Shown piece after piece: positions 30,220 through 36,970 of a stretch of 41,165 nt of DNA. The notes beneath the pieces were generated by a model. That model was not told where the DNA came from and made no database searches. It saw only the letters and a program-made list of their open reading frames with translations. Every line of letters begins with the position of its first letter. The stretch's first letter is position 1. The stretch is from a virus. The stretch spans positions 1-41,165 of IMG/VR virus record IMGVR_UViG_3300046524_000104; one strand, 5' to 3'. The translations under genes were made by a program, and so were the position numbers.

Positions 30220-30786
30220 CTAGTCTTTGTTGCGGACGACGTAGGTGATCGAATTGCGCAGCGATCCGGTGTTGATAAGCGGGATGATGCCCGCCTCAGT
30301 TTGCGCCTGTGCCGGGTCGGCGCCCGAGTCGACCGCCTTCAGGTAGGCCTTCTCATCAGCACGCATACTTTTCGTCTGGCGGCTCTTGTGCCGATTTCGG
30401 ATCGTTTCCGGCGAGAGGGCCGGAGGAATGTTGCTGCCGATTTTCTTTTTGACCGATTGTGAGGCGACCATGCCGGCGCTGCTCATCTGCCGTTCGGCGC
30501 CAGCCTGATTGCCGCTCAGCGCTGCATCTGCGGCTTTCCCAAGCCGATCGGCGCACTGGTCCTGTACGTCGGCGACGCCAGGAACCAGAAAGGGCCGTGC
30601 TGGCACGTTATGCTCGGGAGAGCCGGTCTCCATCACATAGCCAATCTGTGCGTTCGTGATCGGCGTATCGGTTCGCTCGGGAGCGCTATCGGGGATGCCA
30701 ACCAGCACATCCTTATTGGTCAGCTTGTTGATGGCGTCGATGATGGCCTTCATGTTGTCGACCGTCATCGTTGCGCCTGATTTCAT
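30220..30786 (-). CDS. HK97 gp10-like neck protein
   Basis: A 188-residue protein. KDVLVGIPDSAPERTDTPIT, then NAQIGYVMETGSPEHNVPAR and PFLVPGVADVQDQCADRLGK are typical of the minor tail/neck (gp10-like) family. INTGSLRNSITYVVR closes it. The ATG at 30786 lies four bases after the inserted GIY-YIG gene stop; MTVDN at 30768 is an alternative. Confidence 0.78.
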   Translation of the reverse strand: MKSGATMTVDNMKAIIDAINKLTNKDVLVGIPDSAPERTDTPITNAQIGYVMETGSPEHNVPARPFLVPGVADVQDQCADRLGKAADAALSGNQAGAERQMSSAGMVASQSVKKKIGSNIPPALSPETIRNRHKSRQTKSMRADEKAYLKAVDSGADPAQAQTEAGIIPLINTGSLRNSITYVVRNKD

Positions 30787-30790
30787 GTTG

Positions 30791-31504
30791 TCACTCTGCG
30801 GAAATTGCTAGCGGAAGTTGCGAATCCTGTTTGGATATTTGGCGTGCGGCCTTCTTTTCGGCTCTAGCCGCCATCATCATTTCTCTGTACTCAGGGGACC
30901 ACTTGAAACCCGCCCGCTTTTTGTTTGATTCGATTACAGCCAGGCGCGTTCCCTCTGCGCATTTCTTTCCTTTCTGCGCGGCACTCATGTTAGCGCGAAC
31001 TTCATCGCTGAGCTTTCTTCCCCTGAGCGCCGCGGCATGCTTGGCCCTGTGCTCGGGCGTGTGCTTCCTGCCTTTTAGAGCGGCAGAGAGCTTTGCCCTC
31101 GTCTCGGGCGAGAACTCTCGGCCGGTGTGTATCGCCAGAAGTTTCGCAGTGTGCTCAGGCGTTCGATTCTTCGGGCCAGAGACGCCCTCACCGCCTGGCG
31201 TCTTATTGACCAGCGGGCCGCTCGGTTCCCGGCCTATCTTCGCAATCCACTCAACCTCTAGAGCGAAAGCCTGCTTTTCTGTCAATCCAGTCGCCAACTT
31301 TATGCCGAGTATTTCTTTTCCTTCGGCCTTGGCTTGCCGAATGATGTTGGCCTTGTGGCTGTTGCCGCGCTCATCGGTGAAGTGACTGCTTATCCTTCTC
31401 CCCGATCCTTTGCCTACATAAAACGGAATCTTGGTGTCCGGCCGCAAGAGGAGATACACGAAATAGTCTTTTCTCTCTTCTTTTTTATTCACTTCGCTAA
31501 GCAT
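30791..31504 (-). CDS. GIY-YIG homing endonuclease (LEM3-like) in neck genes
   Basis: A 237-residue endonuclease whose domain is YFVYLLLRPDTKIPFYVGKG (the LEM-3-type variant), with ALEVEWIAKIGRE carrying the glutamate. NUMOD3 repeats follow (TPEHTAKLLAIHTG, SPETRAKLSAALKG, TPEHRAKHAAALRG, SDEVRANMSAAQKG, SPEYREMMMAAR). The end is lysine-rich. It is inserted between the DUF4054 gene and the gp10-like gene on the operon strand, with AAAGGA as Shine-Dalgarno and no own promoter evident. Confidence 0.88.
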   Translation of the reverse strand: MLSEVNKKEERKDYFVYLLLRPDTKIPFYVGKGSGRRISSHFTDERGNSHKANIIRQAKAEGKEILGIKLATGLTEKQAFALEVEWIAKIGREPSGPLVNKTPGGEGVSGPKNRTPEHTAKLLAIHTGREFSPETRAKLSAALKGRKHTPEHRAKHAAALRGRKLSDEVRANMSAAQKGKKCAEGTRLAVIESNKKRAGFKWSPEYREMMMAARAEKKAARQISKQDSQLPLAISAE

Positions 31505-31513
31505 ACGCGTCCT

Positions 31514-31909
31514 TTAGCAATTAAATTGAAGGCCTCCTGCACCCATCATTCTAGCTAAAGTTAGGTATCGTATGCCATACGATGTAAGCGCAAAAAACCC
31601 CGCACCATCCAGCGAGGCAGCGCCTGTGTCGTAGCTAGTGCTGACCTTGTCGACAGTCTTGGCCGACGTCGGGCCGGTCATTACACCGGGAACGCCGCCA
31701 ACAGCAGCGGCCGTTTGATCGCGCACCGACAGCGCCAGATGGTGCGCCGTCACCAGTTCGATGCCGATGTTGGTCAGCTCGACCCATCGGTCAGCGTTGA
31801 CGAGCGATGCCGCCACCGTCAGCCACGTCTGGATCAACGAATCCGGGTAACGCGTGGGATCGTTGAATTCGGGAAAGTCAGAGCGTAGCTGAGTCGGGGT
31901 GACGGTCAT
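31514..31909 (-). CDS. Head completion/adaptor protein (DUF4054)
   Basis: A 131-residue protein. LRSDFPEFNDPTRYPDSLIQ (about 8-27), a WLTVAASLVNADRW helix and ELVTAHHLALS are the DUF4054 landmarks. It follows the capsid gene and a small ORF, the position of head adaptor proteins. The last codons hold the Shine-Dalgarno for the inserted GIY-YIG gene. Confidence 0.82.
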   Translation of the reverse strand: MTVTPTQLRSDFPEFNDPTRYPDSLIQTWLTVAASLVNADRWVELTNIGIELVTAHHLALSVRDQTAAAVGGVPGVMTGPTSAKTVDKVSTSYDTGAASLDGAGFFALTSYGIRYLTLARMMGAGGLQFNC

Positions 31910-32097
31910 GATTTTGCGGGGCGGCCGGGTTTGCGCTTCTCGTCCGGTTCTACCGCGGCGATGGGCGCTTCGTCTGTGTGCAGCAGCACGAACCAGTGGC
32001 TTTCGTACTCTGCGGGGATTTCGTCGCCAGCCTTGAAATACAGCGGCCGGCAGTCGTCGCGGGTCAGGGTGAAATCCTGATTGGCGATACGAGTCAT
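31906..32097 (-). CDS. Small protein downstream of the capsid gene
   Basis: A 63-residue protein with a beta-rich core (QDFTLTRDDCRPLYFKAGDE) and a basic, proline-rich tail (DEKRKPGRPAKS) like an AT-hook (R-K-P-G-R-P). It is four-base coupled to the DUF4054 gene. DNA contact by the tail is inferred. Confidence 0.6.
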   Translation of the reverse strand: MTRIANQDFTLTRDDCRPLYFKAGDEIPAEYESHWFVLLHTDEAPIAAVEPDEKRKPGRPAKS

Positions 32098-32115
32098 ATT
32101 ATGCTCCGGTAATCA

Positions 32116-32148
32116 GCCGGGAGAAGTCAACTGGTAACAACTCCCGGC
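32116..32148 (-). repeat. Inverted repeat downstream of the capsid gene
   Basis: GCCGGGAG and CTCCCGGC form a perfect eight-base-pair stem around a 17-base loop, seven bases past the capsid stop. There is no U-run, so it is more likely an mRNA-stabilising or processing hairpin than a terminator. Confidence 0.5.
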
Positions 32149-32154
32149 GTCCGC

Positions 32155-33222
32155 TTAGATGGCGTCGCGGTAGGCGAGGGTGCTGCCGTAGCGGAATTCC
32201 ACCTGGCCGAAGCGTGCCCAGTAGGTGGTGATCTGGAACAGCGAACGGTATTCCAACGGCGTGCGCTGCAGTTCCGTCATCGGGTACTGAACGTACTTCT
32301 TGTCGTTGTTGTACGCGATCATGCGGTCAACCGTGCCCGGCGTGCCCGGCGTGCCGCCGACGCCTGCACCGATCAACCACTTCAGCGGGAGGATGTCCAG
32401 CTTCTGGCCCATCTGCGTGCAGATGTTGTTCTTCATGATGTACGACAGGATGGTTTCCTGCGCCGCGGTGTTGACCGGCTGGCTGCCGATGTAACCGAGT
32501 TGTGCCGGCGGAAGCATCAGGCGACTCGGCAGCACCTTCCAGCCCGAAGCGGCCCATGCGCTCGTCAGGATTTCGTTGCAATCCTTCAGGATTTCGAGGG
32601 CCGTCTTCGTCGTCCACTGCGGCGTGCCTGTGGCGCCGTTCGCCACGTTCTGATAGCTGCCGACAGCCGAGTTCGAATTGACGAGACCCGTGAAGCTCAT
32701 GGACGAATCGCCGAAATAGACGATGTTGTCCAGGTCCATGTTGCGCTTGAGGTTCATGCCTTCAACCTTTTGCGCATCGACCGGCTGGCCGAGGGCTTGC
32801 GCCTTCACCAGTTCGGGAACGGTGTACTTGACCTCAGCACCCCACAGGCGCATCGGTTGCGGCGTCTTGCCGATGTCGACGGACGGGCCGGCGAGCGCGT
32901 TGCCTTCGTTCGAGATCCAGTTCAGACCGCCCGGATTGATGCCGCCTGCCATCGCGAACGCGGAGTTGGTCCACGATGCGACTTCGTCAGCCGGCGACAC
33001 GTCGGTGCGAATCTCGACGTCACGCGACCAGGTGAACTCGACCAGCGGCTCGTTGAGCGTCTGATCCAGACGTTCGAGCTGGCCGATCAGGAAAACGCCC
33101 GTGGAGTCCACGGTCGCCTGATCGTAGGTCATCATGCCGTCGGTCGTGAAGTGGCGAGCGAACTTGCGCGACGCTTCAGCGATTTCCCGGCGCTTGAGGA
33201 ATTTTTGAACAGACATGTCCAT
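32155..33222 (-). CDS. Major capsid protein (DUF2184 type)
   Basis: A 355-residue HK97-fold capsid protein. DVEIRTDVSPADEVASWTNS, LWGAEVKYTVPELVKAQALG, LDNIVYFGDSSMSFTGLVNS and RTPLEYRSLFQITTYWARFG are the DUF2184 landmarks. The ATG at 33222 (MDMSVQ) follows TGGAG at a 10-base distance and is preferred to the ATG at 33246, which lies within the terminator. It forms the capsid shell together with the cement protein upstream. Confidence 0.88.
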   Translation of the reverse strand: MDMSVQKFLKRREIAEASRKFARHFTTDGMMTYDQATVDSTGVFLIGQLERLDQTLNEPLVEFTWSRDVEIRTDVSPADEVASWTNSAFAMAGGINPGGLNWISNEGNALAGPSVDIGKTPQPMRLWGAEVKYTVPELVKAQALGQPVDAQKVEGMNLKRNMDLDNIVYFGDSSMSFTGLVNSNSAVGSYQNVANGATGTPQWTTKTALEILKDCNEILTSAWAASGWKVLPSRLMLPPAQLGYIGSQPVNTAAQETILSYIMKNNICTQMGQKLDILPLKWLIGAGVGGTPGTPGTVDRMIAYNNDKKYVQYPMTELQRTPLEYRSLFQITTYWARFGQVEFRYGSTLAYRDAI

Positions 33223-33242
33223 TGATTTAATGCTCCAGAAAT

Positions 33243-33267
33243 GCAAAACCCCGCCGTAGAGGGGTTC
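33243..33267 (-). terminator. Terminator/attenuator before the capsid gene
   Basis: On the minus strand AACCCC-N8-GGGGTT is followed by TTGC. The U-run is short, so partial termination is likely. It is followed by the capsid ribosome binding site. Confidence 0.6.
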
Positions 33268-33296
33268 TGTGAGGTGCGCTGTTACGCGCCGGGGAC

Positions 33297-33803
33297 TCAG
33301 ATGTTGAATGCAATTTCCGTCACGCCATATGCATCGGCGGGGCCGGTGAAATAGGTGTTCGACGGAAGGGCAACTGTGTTCGTGCTGTCTGCCGCGGCTT
33401 CGAATCCACCAAGCGGCTTGCCAGCAGCAGCACCAGCGACGCGCACATAGACCGTGCCACCCTTGGCTGCGGCAGTGACGCCACCCAGCGAGACCATCAC
33501 ATAGCCGCGCTTCAGAACATCGACCACGCCCGAAACCGGCGGCGTCGACGTGCCGAGCGGGTCAGTGCCGTTCGTCTGGATGGGGTAGGCGCGCAGGTTG
33601 ATGCCGTACACCAGCGCGGCGGTGTCCGCCGAGTTGTTGATCGGCTGCACTTTGCCCGAGACGAGCTTCACAGCTACGCCGAACACGGTCGGGGGCGCCG
33701 CCGAGTCGATCTGCTGGGTTTCGATGGTAGCGGCTTCAGCGCGCTGGAGATCACCGGCAAAACCAGCCGGCATGCGGAATGTATAAGCTTGCAACGAGGG
33801 CAT
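33297..33803 (-). CDS. Capsid cement/decoration protein (Gp24-like)
   Basis: A 168-residue protein (MPSLQAYTFRMPAGFAGDLQ start). FGVAVKLVSGKVQPINNSAD, then VYGINLRAYPIQT and GYVMVSLGG are the beta-tulip pattern of structural cement proteins. It lies between the protease/scaffold and capsid genes, as is usual. It would stabilise the mature shell. Confidence 0.78.
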   Translation of the reverse strand: MPSLQAYTFRMPAGFAGDLQRAEAATIETQQIDSAAPPTVFGVAVKLVSGKVQPINNSADTAALVYGINLRAYPIQTNGTDPLGTSTPPVSGVVDVLKRGYVMVSLGGVTAAAKGGTVYVRVAGAAAGKPLGGFEAAADSTNTVALPSNTYFTGPADAYGVTEIAFNI

Positions 33804-33812
33804 GTCGGCTCC

Positions 33813-35225
33813 TTACTTACGGTTGTTCCAGAAATCGCGATGGATCTGGTTGAGGTCTTTCGTGACTACTTGCGCATCGGAGGTCGCGGTCTTCGCAGAC
33901 TTGTTCTTCTGCTTCACGAGTTCCGATGCGGCATGGAAGGCCATCTTTGCGGCGGCACAGTCCATCTTTGAAACATCGGCGTCGCCCGTGATGACACGCA
34001 CGAGATCGCCATTGCCGTTTTCGAGGCCAGCGCGGAGAGCGCGACGACGAAGCACGCACAGCGAATCGGCCGTCTTCTTTCCATCGGCCTTCGCGTCATA
34101 CGTCGGGAGCTTCACGCCCGGCGCGAGGATTTCTGCGCGGGCCTTGGCGTCCTGGAACTCGTCGCGGAACGAGGCAGAATCGCTGGTCGACTTCTTCTCG
34201 TCGCCCTTCTTTTCCTCTTCCTCGTCGGAATCGTTCGTTTCATCGGACTCGTCGCCAGCGTCGCCGTCGTCGTCCTTGGTCTCGTCCTTCTTCTCTTCGT
34301 CGGAGTCCTTGGTCGAGCCAGCCGACTCGAGGGCCGAGACGCGATCGTTGATCGACGTGACGGCCTGCGTCAGGGCGTCGAGCGACTGAGCAACCTTGGC
34401 CATCGGATCAGCCTCAGACTCGTCGTCCTTGGTGTCTTCCGACGCGTTGGCCTTTTCGGCGCCGGGCATGTGGATGTGGATCGCAGGCACGTTTTCAACC
34501 GCGCCATCCTCATCCTTCATCTCGCCGACAGCCTTCTCGAACTCGTCGGCATCGCGCGTCATGAACGCTTTGCGCAGCTTGTCCACGAAGGACGTCGTGC
34601 CTTTCTTTACAGCCATGGGTTGATCTCCCAAAAGTTTTGAACTGTCCTGAACGCTACAGACAGGGCCACAGCGGGCGTTCTTCACAAGCGCCACGTGGTT
34701 CCCCACGATGGACGTTTGCCGCGCCCGCCCAGGCGCGATTTGCTCGTATTCGGCGTCATAGCCGCATGAAATTTCCTTGAGTCCGTTATTGCGAATCTCG
34801 TTGATCGCGCCCTTGTCGGTGATCAGCAGATCGGCGATGAGCAGGTTGCTCTGTTCGCCTTCGCCGCGGCGGATGTTGTGCGCCGTCCCCTTGGCGAGGT
34901 ACGACCACGTATCGGGCGTTACCGGATCACTGGGATGGTTGAGCGTGACAGGCTTTCCGAGAAAGCTGGCGATCGTGTCGGGCGAGAAGACTTCATCCTC
35001 ATTGCGCTCGACCTCAATCACTCCGTCCTTTGCTTCGATTCCTTCCAGCTCCATCTCGGCATAGTCCTGCACACCAGTCCGCGCGATCGGCACCTCTTCG
35101 CAAAGCAGGTAGCCTTCCGGCGTGAAAGACTGATTCGGGCCTAGTTGCTCGACGGCGAAGAAACCCGATACGGTGATCGCGTCATTCGTGCGCTTCGGCT
35201 TGCACTTGTCGCACTGGCAGGTCAT
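33813..35225 (-). CDS. Prohead protease-scaffold fusion (DUF2213)
   Basis: A 470-residue protein. Residues about 1-195 are the DUF2213 protease-like domain (GYLLCEEVPIARTGVQDYAE, FLGKPVTLNHPSDPVTP, LKEISCGYDAEYEQ), with H-x-S in NHPS and S/C of SCGY as candidate catalytic positions. Residues about 245-355 are a very acidic, Asp/Glu/Lys-rich region with a short coiled coil (MAKVAQSLDALTQAVTSIND), the scaffold part. The end returns to a folded region. A four-Cys N-terminus (CQCDKCKP) is a minor oddity. One chain would serve both roles. Confidence 0.8.
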   Translation of the reverse strand: MTCQCDKCKPKRTNDAITVSGFFAVEQLGPNQSFTPEGYLLCEEVPIARTGVQDYAEMELEGIEAKDGVIEVERNEDEVFSPDTIASFLGKPVTLNHPSDPVTPDTWSYLAKGTAHNIRRGEGEQSNLLIADLLITDKGAINEIRNNGLKEISCGYDAEYEQIAPGRARQTSIVGNHVALVKNARCGPVCSVQDSSKLLGDQPMAVKKGTTSFVDKLRKAFMTRDADEFEKAVGEMKDEDGAVENVPAIHIHMPGAEKANASEDTKDDESEADPMAKVAQSLDALTQAVTSINDRVSALESAGSTKDSDEEKKDETKDDDGDAGDESDETNDSDEEEEKKGDEKKSTSDSASFRDEFQDAKARAEILAPGVKLPTYDAKADGKKTADSLCVLRRRALRAGLENGNGDLVRVITGDADVSKMDCAAAKMAFHAASELVKQKNKSAKTATSDAQVVTKDLNQIHRDFWNNRK

Positions 35226-35228
35226 AAG

Positions 35229-35510
35229 TTACTTTCCTGCCGTGATCCGAACCGATGCGGGATCGCCCGTCGTGATGAACGACAGGCTCGTGTTCGCGTT
35301 CAGATTCATCACGACAGGTACGTTCTGCACGAGCGGATGACCGGCAGCGACCGTCACTGATGCGCCATAGCCGACATAGGCAACGCCGGGACCGAGATTG
35401 GTCAGGATGACTTGTGTCGGCGTACCAGCGGCCGGCACCGTGACGGTTTGTGATGTGCCGTTCGCAGCGATGGCTGTTTCGCCGGTAAAGATGAAATCGG
35501 GGAGGGCCAT
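35229..35510 (-). CDS. Small beta-rich virion protein
   Basis: A 93-residue protein (FTGETAIAANGTSQTVTVPA start, VAYVGYGASVTVAAGHPLVQ), all-beta, resembling small decoration proteins encoded beside phage head genes. It is three bases upstream of the protease/scaffold start. A head decoration role is likely but unproven. Confidence 0.55.
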   Translation of the reverse strand: MALPDFIFTGETAIAANGTSQTVTVPAAGTPTQVILTNLGPGVAYVGYGASVTVAAGHPLVQNVPVVMNLNANTSLSFITTGDPASVRITAGK

Positions 35511-35513
35511 TAT

Positions 35514-35681
35514 TTAATCCGGGATGATTGGTGCGCCGTTCTCGGCTTCGTATTTCAGTTTGCTGGCGTACCACTCGGGGGCAGCATTCATGAACGCGCT
35601 AGCCATGGACTGCACGAAGTTGTTTCCATTCGCTTCCAGCCAGATCACGTACTCTCCGAGGATTTCTTCGTCTGATTTCAT
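35514..35681 (-). CDS. Small hypothetical protein in the head operon
   Basis: A 55-residue protein (MKSDEEILGEYVIWLEANGN start, ending NGAPIIPD). It is mostly helical, spaced six bases from the head morphogenesis stop and three from the next gene, so it is tightly packed. No named family. Confidence 0.55.
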   Translation of the reverse strand: MKSDEEILGEYVIWLEANGNNFVQSMASAFMNAAPEWYASKLKYEAENGAPIIPD

Positions 35682-35687
35682 ATCGAT

Positions 35688-36434
35688 TCAATCCGTCAAT
35701 ATCGGCTCAGCGAAACATCTGCAATTCCAGATGCAGCCAGGATTTGCGCGTTCGCCCGTGCGCTCATCGGCGACAGGCGGGTTATTCCACTGGAAAATCT
35801 TGCCGTTGAGCTTCTTGTGGTCGCTGCGGACGGTTGAATCGCCGCTGGTCCGCCAGATGTAGGAATCTGCGCCGATGTGCTCTGCTCGAGCTTGCGTGAG
35901 CGTGGCGGCCGTTCTTGCGGTCTCGGTACGGGCGATCAGAACAGCGCGTGAGGTTGTGACTTCCTCGGTGCGCTGAATCTCTTTCGCTATCTCCTGAAAC
36001 CGCGTCGAGTCCTCCAGCCCAGCCAGCGTCAGCCGATGCACCCGCTGCGCCGCCTCGATTGGTATGCTCTGAATCAGTCCGACCTGTTCGGCGAGCAACT
36101 GCCGCATCACCTGACCGGTCGGCGCATTGCGGATCTCTTCGCGCAGCCCGCGTGACAGTTCTTTGGCCATCGTCTGCCACGCCTGCTCATCACGCAGCGC
36201 GACGTCCATCAGCATGTTGCTGGCTGTCTGCGTCGCCCATCCCTTGAGCATGTCGGAGTAGGCTTTGAGCAACTGCTCGATCGTCGGAACCTGGCTCATG
36301 TCGCCGGGCGTGAATGGCGAGATGATCGAGCCGACCTGCTGCGCTACCTTGCGGAGTTGCAGGGCGTACCGCTGCTCGATGCGCTGCGTCTTGACCGGGT
36401 TGCGGCTTCGCTTGCGGTCAAGGGTTAGCATCAA
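35688..36434 (-). CDS. Head morphogenesis protein (SPP1 gp7/Mu F-like)
   Basis: A 248-residue minor head protein. Its C-terminal 100 residues have the Mu F core: ARTETARTAATLTQARAEHI, then DSTVRSDHKKLNGKIFQW and a CIWNCRCFAEPI end with paired Cys. The N-terminal part is helical. In SPP1-like phages this protein enters the capsid with the portal and helps DNA ejection. It lies one gene after the portal, separated by the inserted unknown gene. Confidence 0.85.
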   Translation of the reverse strand: MMLTLDRKRSRNPVKTQRIEQRYALQLRKVAQQVGSIISPFTPGDMSQVPTIEQLLKAYSDMLKGWATQTASNMLMDVALRDEQAWQTMAKELSRGLREEIRNAPTGQVMRQLLAEQVGLIQSIPIEAAQRVHRLTLAGLEDSTRFQEIAKEIQRTEEVTTSRAVLIARTETARTAATLTQARAEHIGADSYIWRTSGDSTVRSDHKKLNGKIFQWNNPPVADERTGERANPGCIWNCRCFAEPILTD

Positions 36435-36877
36435 ATTTCCGCTTTTATAAATCCGAGATCAATATCGACAACTAGCAACTGATCTCTATTGGTCGCCGAG
36501 AAACGTCCGGATGCCCAGAAACCACCACTCTGAAAATCGACGTATTCCTTATCGGTTGCCTGAATATCAACGCGACCACAGGAGAATGTCTCTTCACCCG
36601 TGCAGAATCCACCGCTCGGGCCTACGTCAGCGCCCATCATGGTGCCGCTCACCGATATCTCTTTGCGCTGATGGGCTATCTGCAAAATAGAGAACGCAAG
36701 ATCCACCGGATCAAGCCCCTCCATCTGAAGAAGCGCGTACATTTCGGTCGCGGAATCAGTTGGTCGCTTCCCCCAAGTTCCTACATCCGTTCTATCCTGC
36801 AATGCAGCGAAAATCTCTTTCGCGACGCTTATCGCTGCATCAGTAAGGTGCGGTCTATTCTCGATTAGATTCGACAT
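36431..36877 (-). CDS. Unknown protein inserted between portal and head morphogenesis genes
   Basis: A 148-residue protein I do not recognise. The ATG at 36877 is chosen because GGGAG lies just upstream, inside a hairpin. Residues 1-75 are helical (MSNLIENRPHLTDAAISVAK and later LDPVDLAFSILQIAHQ). Residues about 85-148 are beta-rich with two Cys (GGFCTGEETFSCG, then GFWASGRFSATN). It overlaps the head morphogenesis gene by four bases. It interrupts a normally contiguous portal-head gene pair and shares its structured 5' leader with the GIY-YIG gene at 19719, suggesting a mobile or moron gene. Confidence 0.6.
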   Translation of the reverse strand: MSNLIENRPHLTDAAISVAKEIFAALQDRTDVGTWGKRPTDSATEMYALLQMEGLDPVDLAFSILQIAHQRKEISVSGTMMGADVGPSGGFCTGEETFSCGRVDIQATDKEYVDFQSGGFWASGRFSATNRDQLLVVDIDLGFIKAEI

Positions 36878-36961
36878 TTCATCTCCCAAAGATGAACCCT
36901 GAATGAGAGGCTGCGGCAACGGGCAGGGGAACCCGCTTTCGGACGGCCATCCTAGCCGCAG
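36878..36961 (-). ncRNA. Structured leader B: three-way junction plus SD hairpin
   Basis: Read on the minus strand, 36961-36911 forms P1 (CTGCGGC/GCCGCAG), P2 (GGAT-GGCC-GTCC with one U-G pair) and P3 (CGGGT-TCCCCT-GCCCG), joined by the same UA, GAAAG and UU as in leader A. Then TTCATCT-TTGGG-AGATGAA (36896-36878) is a seven-base-pair hairpin that includes the Shine-Dalgarno GGGAG and ends at the ATG. It starts nine bases after the portal stop. Confidence 0.7.
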
Positions 36962-36970
36962 CACAACTTG

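Noticed and set aside
20633-36961. Rho-independent terminators at leaders A and B.
   Set aside because: No U-run follows either outer stem, and the elements are followed directly by ribosome binding sites.
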